Source: Hyphomicrobiales bacterium
Lineage (GTDB): Bacteria > Pseudomonadota > Alphaproteobacteria > Rhizobiales > Aestuariivirgaceae
Reading direction: 5' to 3'
NCBI GenBank assembly: GCA_016792825.1
Contig: JAEUMI010000023.1
Span: forward strand, 1 to 63,334
DNA: 63,334 nt
Within the stretch, counting starts at the first letter, position 1; each line of letters begins with the position of its first letter. Positions 1 through 8,528 of the stretch are shown here, in pieces. Under the pieces are notes generated by a model. That model was given only the letters and a program-made list of their open reading frames with translations, had not been told where the DNA came from and ran no database searches. The position numbers were made by a program, and so were the translations under genes.

Positions 1-26
1 TCGAGACGATGGAGGCGGTGTCGTGA
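1..26 (+). CDS. 3' end of an upstream gene (possibly hydantoinase A subunit)
   Basis: The first 26 bases can be read as the last codons of an open frame ending E-T-M-E-A-V-S and a TGA at 24-26. That stop overlaps the GTG start of the next gene in a GTGA arrangement, typical of translational coupling. HyuA-type subunits usually precede HyuB, so this is inferred to be the HyuA tail, but eight codons cannot show it. Confidence 0.35.
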
Positions 27-1621
27 CCAGAGAAAGGGACCCGTTCACCGTCGAAGTCATCCGCAATGCGCTGACCGCCATTGCCGAGGAAATGTCGCTC
101 GTCATCATGCGTTCGGCGCGGTCGCCATTGTTGAGGGAAGCAGGTGATCTGTCTTCGGCGCTCACCGATGCCACAGGAGGGCTGATTGCCCAAGGCCGGG
201 ATATTCCCGCCCACCTAGGTATTATGGGATCGACCGTTACGGAATTTCTGAAACGGGTGCCAGCAAACCGGCTCCAGCCCGGCGATGTATGGTTTCTCAA
301 CCTTCCCGAAGTAGGCGGCAACCATCTGCCCGATGTCAAGGCAATCCGCCCGATCTTCGGGGAAGGCCGACTGCAGGCCTTTGCCGTGAGTCTTGCCCAC
401 TGGGCCGATGTCGGCGGCGCCCGCCCTGGCAGTTATGTTCCCGATGCCGTCGACACGTGGCAGGAGGGCTTGCGGATATCGCCGATTCGCCTGTTCAGTG
501 CCGATGGGCCCGATCGGGAGAAGCTCGACCTGATAGTGTCAAACGTCCGTGGCGCTTCCGAAAGGGAGGGAGATATTCTGGCCCAGATGGCATCGACCCG
601 TTGCGCCGAGGCGCGCCTCCATGAACTTTTCACGCGCCACTCCGCCGCTACCGTGCATGACGCAATCAGCGACCTTCATGACCAGTCAGAAGCCGAGATG
701 CGGGCTGCGATCAGGGCATTGCCCGATGGCGTCTTCGAAGGCGAAGACTTCCTCGATCACGATGGAATAGGAAAGTTGCCCATCGCCGTCCGTGTCAGGA
801 TCACGATTGCCGGAGACGAAGCGGTCTTCGATTTCTCGACCACCGACGACGCAGCGAGAGGCCCGCTCAATGCAACGCCATTCACCGCTGCGGCAAGCGT
901 GTTCTATGCGATGAAAGCGATCGCTGGCCCCAACATCCAGCCCAATGCCGGTTGTGCCAGGCCGCTGAAGATTGTTACCCGACCTGGCTCCTTGCTCAAT
1001 CCACCCATGGAAAGCCCAGTCGTCGGCGGCAACCACGAAACTTCCCAGCGGATCGTCGATGCAATCTTCAAGGCTCTGGAAACCACAGTTCCCGAGCGCC
1101 TGTCTGCCGGTGGCTCAACAACATCGGGACTACTCCTGTTCAGCGGAATCGATCCGAGGACGAAGCGCTGGGTCACCCTCTATGAGGTTCATGGCGGCGG
1201 CGAGGGCGCTCGAAAGGATCGCGATGGCTGTCCTGCAGTGCGTGCCCACATGTCCAACGTGATGAACACACCGGCGGAGATTATTGAAGCATTCTATCCG
1301 ATTCGTGTCGAGAAGCAGGCGCTGCGTCGCTCATCCGGAGGTTCAGGGCTGCACCGGGGCGGAGATGGCCAGATCCGTTGCTACCGCATCATCGCGCCCG
1401 TGATGTCGATGACCAGCATGGTCGACCGTTGCGTCGTTCCGCCATTCGGCCTTCAGGGCGGTCGGCCAGGTAAGCCGTTTCGGATCCGGCTCAAGAAGGC
1501 GAATGGCCGGTCAGAAGCCGTGGGCGGCAAAACGCACTTGCGCATTCACACGGACGACCGCGTAGTCATTGAGACATCCGGCGGCGGTGGTTACGGAACA
1601 TCGGCATCAACAGAAAAATAG
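23..1621 (+). CDS. hyuB: Hydantoinase B / oxoprolinase family protein
   Basis: A 532-residue protein of the HyuB family (N-methylhydantoinase B, 5-oxoprolinase C-half, acetone carboxylase alpha), cytosolic enzymes that act with a HyuA ATPase subunit in ATP-dependent opening of cyclic amides or carboxylation. It shows the family N-terminus (D-P-F-T-V-E-V-I-R-N near residue 6), the G-D-x-x-x-N-x-P segment near residue 87 and the Gly-rich C-terminal G-G-G-G-Y-G. Length is normal. The start is a GTG overlapping the preceding stop. An SDR and a molybdenum hydroxylase follow at short spacing, so it probably acts in stepwise degradation of a heterocycle or amide. The substrate cannot be read from sequence. 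Confidence 0.85.
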   Translation: MTRERDPFTVEVIRNALTAIAEEMSLVIMRSARSPLLREAGDLSSALTDATGGLIAQGRDIPAHLGIMGSTVTEFLKRVPANRLQPGDVWFLNLPEVGGNHLPDVKAIRPIFGEGRLQAFAVSLAHWADVGGARPGSYVPDAVDTWQEGLRISPIRLFSADGPDREKLDLIVSNVRGASEREGDILAQMASTRCAEARLHELFTRHSAATVHDAISDLHDQSEAEMRAAIRALPDGVFEGEDFLDHDGIGKLPIAVRVRITIAGDEAVFDFSTTDDAARGPLNATPFTAAASVFYAMKAIAGPNIQPNAGCARPLKIVTRPGSLLNPPMESPVVGGNHETSQRIVDAIFKALETTVPERLSAGGSTTSGLLLFSGIDPRTKRWVTLYEVHGGGEGARKDRDGCPAVRAHMSNVMNTPAEIIEAFYPIRVEKQALRRSSGGSGLHRGGDGQIRCYRIIAPVMSMTSMVDRCVVPPFGLQGGRPGKPFRIRLKKANGRSEAVGGKTHLRIHTDDRVVIETSGGGGYGTSASTEK

Positions 1622-1636
1622 AATCGGAGATGAGAC

Positions 1637-2419
1637 ATGAGACTCGAGAACAGGAAGGCAATCATTACCGGAGCTGCTCAGGGCATGGGCGGCACCATCA
1701 CGCGTACTTTGGCAGGGGAAGGCGCTGATGTTTTCCTTACCGCCCGTACGCTTGAGCCTCTCCAGAAGGTAGCTGCCGAGATCCGTGCGATGGGGCGCAA
1801 GGCGGAGGTCGCGACGGGTGATGTGACGAAGGAGAAGGATGTTGAGAGCATTGTCGCCGCCGCGAAGAGTTTTTTCGGCGGACGGATTGATATTCTGGTC
1901 AACGCAGCCGGGGCAACGGGACCTATCGAAACACCCGTTTGGGAAATCGTTGCCGAGGACTTCGAGGCATTGCTGCGCAAGAACGTCGTTGGATCGTTTC
2001 TCCCGATCAAGCACACGCTGCCTACGATGATTCAGCAGCGTTATGGCAAGATCGTCAATATTGGCGGCGGTTCCGGCATGCGAGGTTACAGGAATCGTGC
2101 CGGCTACAGTTCGTCGAAATGGGCGGTGCGCGGGTTAACGAGGACCACTGCACTTGATGTTGGAGAATTTAACATCAATTGCAACGCAGTCATGCCGGGC
2201 ATCGTCGAAACGCCACGCATGGAGAATCTCTGCCGCGTCAAGGCGGAGAAGCGCGGGTGGACCTATGAGCAGGTCTACGCGGAATATGTAAGCGAAATGG
2301 CGCTTGCCCGTGTGACGACTCCGCAGGACGTCGCCAACCTCGTGGCGTTTTTGGCTAGCGACGACTCGCGCAACATCACTGGTCAGGAAGTTGTCGTCGA
2401 TGGCGGTTGGGCGGTTTGA
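1637..2419 (+). CDS. SDR family NAD(P)-dependent oxidoreductase
   Basis: A 260-residue classical short-chain dehydrogenase. The Rossmann motif T-G-A-A-Q-G-M-G lies near residue 11, the N-A-A-G strand near residue 88, and the catalytic Y-S-S-S-K near residue 155. The C-terminus ends in the usual V-V-D-G-G-W. A GGAGATGAG ribosome site precedes the ATG. It sits 15 bases after hyuB and 50 bases before the hydroxylase genes, so it probably oxidises or reduces an alcohol or ketone intermediate of the same pathway. Substrate unknown. Confidence 0.85.
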   Translation: MRLENRKAIITGAAQGMGGTITRTLAGEGADVFLTARTLEPLQKVAAEIRAMGRKAEVATGDVTKEKDVESIVAAAKSFFGGRIDILVNAAGATGPIETPVWEIVAEDFEALLRKNVVGSFLPIKHTLPTMIQQRYGKIVNIGGGSGMRGYRNRAGYSSSKWAVRGLTRTTALDVGEFNINCNAVMPGIVETPRMENLCRVKAEKRGWTYEQVYAEYVSEMALARVTTPQDVANLVAFLASDDSRNITGQEVVVDGGWAV

Positions 2420-2469
2420 GTGTCGTCCTAGGTTGGCATTGAATGTACGATAAGTAGTGAGGTTTTGTG

Positions 2470-3366
2470 ATGCTTCCGCGATTTGAACTTTATCAGCCGA
2501 CGACGCTCCCGGAAGCGCTGGGTATGCTATCGGAAACGGGTGGGAATGTGCGGCCATTTGCCGGAGGGACGAACCTCATTCCAGATCTGCGGGGTGGACG
2601 GGAGCAGGCTAGGAAATTCGTGAGCCTGGCTGGCCTTGATGACTTGCGATTCACGCGGTTTGCGAACGGTCGTGTTGAGATCGGAAGTCTGACGACCGTC
2701 AGCGATCTCCACCGGTCTCATGAAGTTCTTCGCAATGCGCCGGCGCTTCATGCTTCGGCCACGGCCTTTGCCGGCCATATGGTGCGTTGCACCGCCACCA
2801 TTGCCGGCAACATCTGTTACGGTTCGCCGTCAGCTGATCTCCTGCCGCCTTTGCTCAGCCTCGACGCAAACGTGACTTTGGCCAGCGCGGCGGGACTTCG
2901 AATTCTTCCGCTCTCCCGGTTCAATCTCGGCTACAAGCAGACGGCGCTCAAACCGGGTGAGATGATGACGCAAATATCCTGGCCTCAACCGGCGCGCGGC
3001 ACTGTTCAACTCTTCTACAAGTTGGGTTTGCGGAAAGGTGATGCCATCTCGGTCATCAGCGCGGCTGTCAGCCTCACATTGAAACAAATGGTCTGCACCC
3101 ATGCCCGAATTGCATTAGGTTCCGTGGCAGCAACGGTCGTCCGCGCTGAGAGGGCCGAGGCGCTGTTGCTTGGTCGCGAACTCACCGAAAAATTGATTGG
3201 CGAAGCCGCGGAACTGGCTGCCGATGCCAGTGCGCCGATCGACGATCTGCGCGCGTCAAAGGAATACCGCCTTCATACCGCCCGCGTACTGGTGCGGCGG
3301 TTGCTCCGGCAAGCCGCGGAAGGACCCGGTGAGGCGGGCAGCACGCGCCGGTCAACGGAAGGATGA
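2470..3366 (+). CDS. Molybdenum hydroxylase, FAD-binding medium subunit
   Basis: About 298 residues, matching the CoxM/XdhB-type FAD subunit of the xanthine dehydrogenase family. The N-terminal F-E-L-Y-Q-P-T-T-L-P-E-A segment is followed by the FAD-binding R-P-F-A-G-G-T-N-L (near residue 30) and the second motif A-T-I-A-G-N-I-C (near residue 113). It passes electrons from the 2Fe-2S subunit to an acceptor. A GTG directly before the ATG could also start translation; ATG is chosen. The stop overlaps the next start (ATGA). Confidence 0.88.
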   Translation: MLPRFELYQPTTLPEALGMLSETGGNVRPFAGGTNLIPDLRGGREQARKFVSLAGLDDLRFTRFANGRVEIGSLTTVSDLHRSHEVLRNAPALHASATAFAGHMVRCTATIAGNICYGSPSADLLPPLLSLDANVTLASAAGLRILPLSRFNLGYKQTALKPGEMMTQISWPQPARGTVQLFYKLGLRKGDAISVISAAVSLTLKQMVCTHARIALGSVAATVVRAERAEALLLGRELTEKLIGEAAELAADASAPIDDLRASKEYRLHTARVLVRRLLRQAAEGPGEAGSTRRSTEG

Positions 3367-3863
3367 CAGTCATGGAAACCAGCAAAGCCATCAAGCTCAA
3401 GGTCAATGGCAAGCAGCTCGAGTTGCTTGCGGCACCGAACAGTACGCTTCTCGAGATCCTCAGAAATAATGGTCATGTCGAAGTGAAGTGCGGTTGCGAA
3501 AAAGGCGACTGCGGGGCCTGCGCGGTCATTCTCGACGGTGAGGCGGTCGACTCGTGCCTCACGCTGGCTTGGATTGCAGACGGCAGCGAGGTGCAAACCG
3601 TCAAAGGCATTGGCACGGAGGCAACGCCGCATCCGCTGCAAACCGCCTTCATCGAGGAGGGCTCCGTGCAGTGCGGCTACTGCATTCCGGGCATAATCGT
3701 GGCCGCAAAGGTGCTCCTCGACGAAAATCCGGACCCGACAGATAGCGATATCCGTGTGGCGCTGAGTGGCAATCTGTGCCGATGCACGGGCTATACCAGG
3801 ATTTTCTCCGCTATTCACAAGGCGGCTCAGGTAATGCGGGAAGGAGCACAGAAAAATGGTTGA
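3363..3863 (+). CDS. Molybdenum hydroxylase, 2Fe-2S small subunit
   Basis: A 166-residue CoxS/XdhC-type subunit with two 2Fe-2S domains. The plant-ferredoxin-like N-terminal cluster ligands are in C-G-C-E-K-G-D-C-G-A-C near residue 42 plus a later Cys. The C-terminal helical cluster ligands are C-G-Y-C near residue 105 and C-R-C-T-G-Y near residue 140. It relays electrons from the molybdenum site to FAD. An ATG three codons in (3372) is an alternative start. It overlaps both neighbours by a few bases, so the three subunits are translationally coupled. Confidence 0.92.
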   Translation: MTVMETSKAIKLKVNGKQLELLAAPNSTLLEILRNNGHVEVKCGCEKGDCGACAVILDGEAVDSCLTLAWIADGSEVQTVKGIGTEATPHPLQTAFIEEGSVQCGYCIPGIIVAAKVLLDENPDPTDSDIRVALSGNLCRCTGYTRIFSAIHKAAQVMREGAQKNG

Positions 3864-6192
3864 AACGGTCCCCACCGCAACAAATTCCCCCAACGTCCAG
3901 CTGCATCAGGTGGGAAAACCTTTGATCCGCACGGACGCTCCGAACAAAGCATATGGAAATACGCTATATGCTGGCGATTTGACGATGCCCGGCATGCTGT
4001 ATGCCAAGGTCTTCCGTGCCGATCGGCCGAGTGCGTTGATCGTAAAGGTGGACACCGCAAGAGCCCGGGCTCTTGAGGGTGTCAGATGCGTTCTCACCGC
4101 CTGGGATCTGCCCGACCGGCTGGTCGTCACGGATATTCCAGGGCAGACAGGTGGTAAGACTAAGAACACAGCCCAGCCCATTTTGGCTAAGGAGCGGGTG
4201 AGGTTCTTCAACGAGCCGATCGCACTGATCGCCGCGGATAGCGAGGAGATCGCGGCGTCGGCGCGCGATCTGATCGAAGTGGAATATGCCCCCTTCCCCG
4301 GCGTGTTCGATCGGGCTGAAGCCTTGACGGCGGGTGCCCCTTTGGTTGACGGCGATGCCAATGTTGTCGCCGCCTACAAGATCAGAAAGGGTGATACCGA
4401 ACGCGGCTTTGAGGAAGCCGATCTCGTTATTGAAAACAGCTTCCGTACTCAGGTCCAGGAACAGGCATTTCTCGAACCGGAAGCCGGGCTTGCCTGGATG
4501 GACGACAAGAACGTCCTGAATATCAAGGTCTCGACCCAGGTCGTCGAGCACTTTCGTGCGATCGCCGATGCGCTCGGCATTCCGCACAATCGCGTCCACA
4601 TCGAGGCGATGTATGTGGGCGGCGGTTTTGGCGGCAAGGAGGGCCTGACAATCGAAATGATGCTGGCGCTGCTAGCGTACAACACGCGAAAGCCGGTGCG
4701 TCTCATCCTCACCCGCGAGGAATCCTTTGTCAATCACGGCAATCGTCATCCGTTCACCTTGCACTACCGGTCCGGCGTAAAAAAGGATGGCAGGATCACG
4801 GCGATGGAGGTGCGATTGATCGCCGATTCTGGCGCCTATTCCAAGCTCAGCCCCTATGTTCTTCTCTATGCGACGGTTGGTGCGCCAGGGCCATACAAGG
4901 TCGATAATCTAAAAGTCGATTCGGTCGTTGCAGCAACCAACAATCTCTCGACCTGCGCCTTCCGGGGATTCGGAACAATGCAGGCCTGCGTTGCCTATGA
5001 AGGGCAGATGGACGAGATCGCAAAAAGCCTCGGCCTCACTCCTTTGGAAGTTCGGCAGAAGAATTTTATCCACACCGGCGACAGGAATGCCACGGGACAG
5101 AAGATCGAGAGCGCGGTATGGTCCGAGCAGTGCGCGATTCAGGCGCTGGAAGCCTTGGGCGAGCGAGCGAAGGGCAATGATGTGGTGAAGATCGGGCGCG
5201 GACTTGCCTGTTATCAGCAGAGCTACGGCCGCATCCGGTGGTTCAAGGATTCGAGCGAGGCCTGGGTAGGCATCGAAGTTGACGGCACGGTGATTGTGCG
5301 CTGCGCTGTGACCGATATCGGCGCGGGACAATCGTCGTCGCTGGCACAGATTGCGGCGGAAGTTCTTGGCGTGCCGATGGAAAAAGTTGTTACTTATTTT
5401 GGCGATTGCACGCTCAATCCTTTGGCGGGGACATCGTCGGCAAGCCGCGCCCTTTACATGACCGGCAATGCAACCAAGATGGCCGCAACCAAAGTGCGTG
5501 ACAACCTTTTGGAATGGGCAGGACGGCATTTTCAAGTGCCGCCGGATGACTTGCAGTTGGTGGAATTCAGGGTCACCGCTATTTCGGATCCGGCCCGCAG
5601 CATGCCTATCGACGAACTTGCGAGGAGGTGCGCCGCGGATGGCGTCCATCGCCATCACCTAGCGATGTTCAAGGCGCCGACTAGCGAGGGCTTGGACCCG
5701 GAAACCGGTCAGGGCGAAGTGTTTCCGGATTTCACCTACGGTGCCCATGCCTGCGAAGTTGCGGTCGACACTGAAACCGGCGAAGTGACGGTTCTCAAGA
5801 GCGTTGGGGCCCATGACGTCGGCCAGTCATTGAACCCGCAATCGGTCGCCGGACAGATCGAAGGCAGCGCGTTGATGGGCCAGGGTTTTGCCTTGTGTGA
5901 GGAGATTATTCAGCGGAATGGCGTGTTGGTCACGCCCTCGTTCAGCGAATATCTCATTCCGACCTCCGAGGATGTGCCGGAAACCAAGGCAATCATTCTC
6001 GAGTCACGGAGCGGCCTCGGCCCCTTCGGCTCAAAGGGAATGGGAGAGCCTGCCTTCGCGCCTGTTGCAGCTTCGATCGCGAATGCCGTTGCGGATGCGA
6101 TCGGCGTCCGGATCTTTGAGCTACCGATCACCTCCGAAAAGGTCATCAATGCGTTGGCGCGGAAGGCATCCGGACAGGTAAAAATGCATTGA
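3856..6192 (+). CDS. Molybdenum hydroxylase, molybdopterin-binding large subunit
   Basis: A 778-residue CoxL/XdhA-type catalytic subunit carrying Mo-pterin cytosine dinucleotide. Visible family signatures are the G-G-G-F-G-G-K loop near residue 255, C-A-F-R-G-F-G near residue 366, the G-x-G-Q-S-S segment near residue 490, and the C-terminal G-M-G-E-P-A-F-A-P carrying the catalytic Glu. The C-A-F-R loop is of the aldehyde/heterocycle-oxidising type and lacks the A-Y-R-C-S-F-R loop of CO dehydrogenase, so CO is not the substrate. With hyuB and the SDR it suggests hydroxylation of an N-heterocycle or aldehyde; which one is open. Confidence 0.9.
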   Translation: MVETVPTATNSPNVQLHQVGKPLIRTDAPNKAYGNTLYAGDLTMPGMLYAKVFRADRPSALIVKVDTARARALEGVRCVLTAWDLPDRLVVTDIPGQTGGKTKNTAQPILAKERVRFFNEPIALIAADSEEIAASARDLIEVEYAPFPGVFDRAEALTAGAPLVDGDANVVAAYKIRKGDTERGFEEADLVIENSFRTQVQEQAFLEPEAGLAWMDDKNVLNIKVSTQVVEHFRAIADALGIPHNRVHIEAMYVGGGFGGKEGLTIEMMLALLAYNTRKPVRLILTREESFVNHGNRHPFTLHYRSGVKKDGRITAMEVRLIADSGAYSKLSPYVLLYATVGAPGPYKVDNLKVDSVVAATNNLSTCAFRGFGTMQACVAYEGQMDEIAKSLGLTPLEVRQKNFIHTGDRNATGQKIESAVWSEQCAIQALEALGERAKGNDVVKIGRGLACYQQSYGRIRWFKDSSEAWVGIEVDGTVIVRCAVTDIGAGQSSSLAQIAAEVLGVPMEKVVTYFGDCTLNPLAGTSSASRALYMTGNATKMAATKVRDNLLEWAGRHFQVPPDDLQLVEFRVTAISDPARSMPIDELARRCAADGVHRHHLAMFKAPTSEGLDPETGQGEVFPDFTYGAHACEVAVDTETGEVTVLKSVGAHDVGQSLNPQSVAGQIEGSALMGQGFALCEEIIQRNGVLVTPSFSEYLIPTSEDVPETKAIILESRSGLGPFGSKGMGEPAFAPVAASIANAVADAIGVRIFELPITSEKVINALARKASGQVKMH

Positions 6193-6308
6193 GCATTTCG
6201 ATCGGGTTTCCATCGCACGCAGAAGTAGTGATTGTTGGCGGTGGCATTGCTGGCACGAGTCTGGCAGGGGGCAATGTTACGAATTTATGGGTCGCAGGTA
6301 AACTCTAG
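6189..6308 (+). pseudogene. N-terminal remnant of an FAD-dependent oxidoreductase
   Basis: A frame starting at a TTG overlapping the large-subunit stop encodes 39 residues. Residues 11-26 read A-E-V-V-I-V-G-G-G-I-A-G-T-S-L-A, the beta-alpha-beta dinucleotide-binding start (G-x-G-x-x-G) of DadA/sarcosine-oxidase-type enzymes. Homology stops at once and a TAG follows 13 codons later. The next gene is convergent, so the remaining 350 or so residues expected of the family are missing. This is read as a deletion or rearrangement scar at the end of the operon. Confidence 0.65.
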
Positions 6309-6343
6309 AAAATGCTTGGGGAAGTCATCGTACATTCATTCCA

Positions 6344-7180
6344 TTAGTGGCGAACAATGCCGCCCCCGCGCAACCGCCTCCCTCGTCTTTCGAGCAATTG
6401 CACGGTCAAAAGGAGCAGAGCTGACAAAACTATGAGCAGCGTTGCCACCGCGGCGATGCCCGGGCTAACGTATTCTCTCACTCCACTGAATATTTGCCGG
6501 GGCAATGTCCGCTGCGTTGGCGCCGCCAGGAACAGGGTCACAACGATTTCGTCGAAAGATGTGACGAAAGCGAACAGACCGCCCGAGGCAATGCCTGGAA
6601 AAATAATCGGTAGTGTCACTCGTCGAAAGGCCTTCAGAGGCGGTGCGCCAAGTGTAGCCGCTGCGCGCAGAAGATTGTTGTCAAAGCCTTCGAGCGAAGC
6701 CAGAACCGTGATGACGACGAACGGAACTGCAAGAACTGTATGGGCCAGGATGAGCCCCCAATAGGTGCCGCTCAAGCCAATATCGGCGAAATGGAAATAC
6801 ATGCCAACGGCGGTGATCACTATGGGGATGAGCAAAGGCGAAAGTATGAGGCCGATAATCGCAGGCTTCAGAGCAAAATTCATGCGGGATAACCCGCTTG
6901 CAGCGAGGGTCCCGAGGACCATCGAAAGCGTTGTGGAAGCCAAACCAATGAAAAGACTGTTTTTCGCGGCATCAATCCATGCATCACCGCTAATGATGCT
7001 TTGATACCATCGCAACGACAGTCCCGGCAGGGGAAAGACGAGTAGATTGCCGGCTGTGAACGACATTGGAATGATTATCAGGATGGGCAGAACGAGGAAG
7101 GCCAGAACGGCAAAGCAAATACCACGGGACGAATAGTGCCAAAAGCGGTCTTCGGGAGTTGCGTGGTGTGGCAGGGCCAT
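6344..7180 (-). CDS. ABC transporter permease, PotC-like
   Basis: A 278-residue inner-membrane permease of the spermidine/putrescine/2-aminoethylphosphonate type with about six membrane segments. The cytoplasmic EAA-like loop (L-R-A-A-A-T-L-G-A-P-P, near residue 175) contacts the ATPase. The start follows the upstream permease stop by three bases, so the two are co-translated. No ATP-binding subunit gene follows; the next sequence is an oxidoreductase remnant on the opposite strand. It probably imports a polyamine-like or amino compound with the binding protein at 10673-11728. Confidence 0.85.
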   Translation of the reverse strand: MALPHHATPEDRFWHYSSRGICFAVLAFLVLPILIIIPMSFTAGNLLVFPLPGLSLRWYQSIISGDAWIDAAKNSLFIGLASTTLSMVLGTLAASGLSRMNFALKPAIIGLILSPLLIPIVITAVGMYFHFADIGLSGTYWGLILAHTVLAVPFVVITVLASLEGFDNNLLRAAATLGAPPLKAFRRVTLPIIFPGIASGGLFAFVTSFDEIVVTLFLAAPTQRTLPRQIFSGVREYVSPGIAAVATLLIVLSALLLLTVQLLERRGRRLRGGGIVRH

Positions 7181-7183
7181 GGG

Positions 7184-8449
7184 TTACCGCATGAAGTGCT
7201 TTAATTTGACTAGTCGGCTAAAAATGACGAGCAGGATGATCGTTGTGACAAGCAGCATCAGGCCAAGTGCTGATGCCATGCCCCAGTTGACCACTTCGTT
7301 GACATGATAGGTAATCATGTAACTGATCATCTGGTCGCGTGGCCCGCCGACCAGCGCTGGCGTGATGTAATAGCCGAGCGCCAATATGAAAACGAACATG
7401 AGCCCAGCACCGATGCCCGGCATGGTCTGCGGCAGGTATACCCGCAGGAAGGCTATGCGCTGGTTTGCTCCCAATGAATGCGCGGCGCGCATGTGACTCT
7501 CGGGGACTGACTTCATCACACTGTAAAGCGGAAGGATCATGTAGGGCAAAAGCACATGGGACATCGCCACAAGCGTTCCGAAGCGGTTGAATATCAGTTC
7601 CAGCGGCTGCTGGATGACGCCTGCGAACTGCAGCAAGCCATTTAGCGGGCCGTTCCCCTGCAGGATGATGATCCAGGCCGTCGTCCGCACCAGGAGAGAT
7701 GTCCAGAATGGCAGCAAGACGGCGATCATCAGTATTCCGGCGGCGAATGGCGAGAGCCGCGTCAGCACATAGGCAGTGGGATAACCAAGCAGCAGGCAAA
7801 TGACGGCAACAGTGAAACTGATTTCAAAGGTTCTGAGCAGAAGCGGAATGTAAAGACGCTGTTCCGGTGGCTGCCGAATGATTTGGCCATCGCTATCCTG
7901 TTTCAAGTCGCCGGCTGCCAGCACAAACGCAGTAGTGAGCGGCCCAGTTTGATATTTGAGAACTGCCCAATAGTCTGTGGCGAGCCAACGCTTGTCGATT
8001 TCTACGAGTGCATTCTTCCAGGATGGAGGCGTATCATCGGGGATCCGGTTTGCGGTTTTCATGAGCAGGCTGCGGAAACCCTCCTCAAAATTATTGAGGT
8101 TACGCGCAACGACGGCCAATTCGCTGGACCCGGGAATTGCCTTCAAGTCAGCCACCAGCGCCGCATGGGCCCCCTCGGGAACTTTGGCTGGCGCAACCCA
8201 GTTCTCAAGCGCTGCATTGGTCTGGGGGAAGCTGCGGTGCAGCAAGCCGTTGTCAACCGACCGGTACATGAACAGCAGGATGGGCACGATAAAGGCAAAT
8301 AGGAGAAGGGCGATCAGGGGAAGGACGAGAGCCGAATTGCGGAGCGCGCTCAGGCGCTGCGAACGGCGAACGGATTTGCGGACGTCGAAAACATCGCTGT
8401 GGGCCACGGCGGGGTTTTCGTCTCCAGAATTTGCTCTTTCAGATTGCAT
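7184..8449 (-). CDS. ABC transporter permease, PotB-like, with large periplasmic insert
   Basis: A 421-residue permease. After a cytoplasmic tail and one membrane helix (about residues 38-65) comes a hydrophilic stretch of roughly 135 residues, then five further helices with the EAA-like loop (M-R-A-A-H-S-L-G-A-N, near residue 320). Many polyamine-family PotB proteins of alphaproteobacteria share this long insert; E. coli PotB is only about 275 residues. First gene of the two-permease operon, divergent from the GntR regulator, with a TTGTGATCAC motif in the shared intergenic region. Confidence 0.85.
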   Translation of the reverse strand: MQSERANSGDENPAVAHSDVFDVRKSVRRSQRLSALRNSALVLPLIALLLFAFIVPILLFMYRSVDNGLLHRSFPQTNAALENWVAPAKVPEGAHAALVADLKAIPGSSELAVVARNLNNFEEGFRSLLMKTANRIPDDTPPSWKNALVEIDKRWLATDYWAVLKYQTGPLTTAFVLAAGDLKQDSDGQIIRQPPEQRLYIPLLLRTFEISFTVAVICLLLGYPTAYVLTRLSPFAAGILMIAVLLPFWTSLLVRTTAWIIILQGNGPLNGLLQFAGVIQQPLELIFNRFGTLVAMSHVLLPYMILPLYSVMKSVPESHMRAAHSLGANQRIAFLRVYLPQTMPGIGAGLMFVFILALGYYITPALVGGPRDQMISYMITYHVNEVVNWGMASALGLMLLVTTIILLVIFSRLVKLKHFMR

Positions 8450-8458
8450 TTGCGTTTT

Positions 8459-8469
8459 TTGTGATCACT
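8459..8469. promoter_or_regulatory. Putative GntR operator in the permease/gntR divergent promoter
   Basis: The core TTGTGATCAC (8459-8468) is identical to the centre of the perfect 18-bp palindrome at 11800-11817. It lies in the 79-bp gap between the permease operon and the GntR gene, suited to autoregulation and control of transport. Binding by this regulator is inferred. Confidence 0.55.
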
Positions 8470-8528
8470 CATTACAAGCAGCTAAGCTTCATTACCACAA
8501 GTCAGCTAACGGACGGGCAAATCAATAA

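Noticed and set aside
2135..2557. Minus-strand open frame across the SDR/FAD subunit junction
   Set aside because: Shadow of two well-supported plus-strand genes; no ribosome site or family resemblance.
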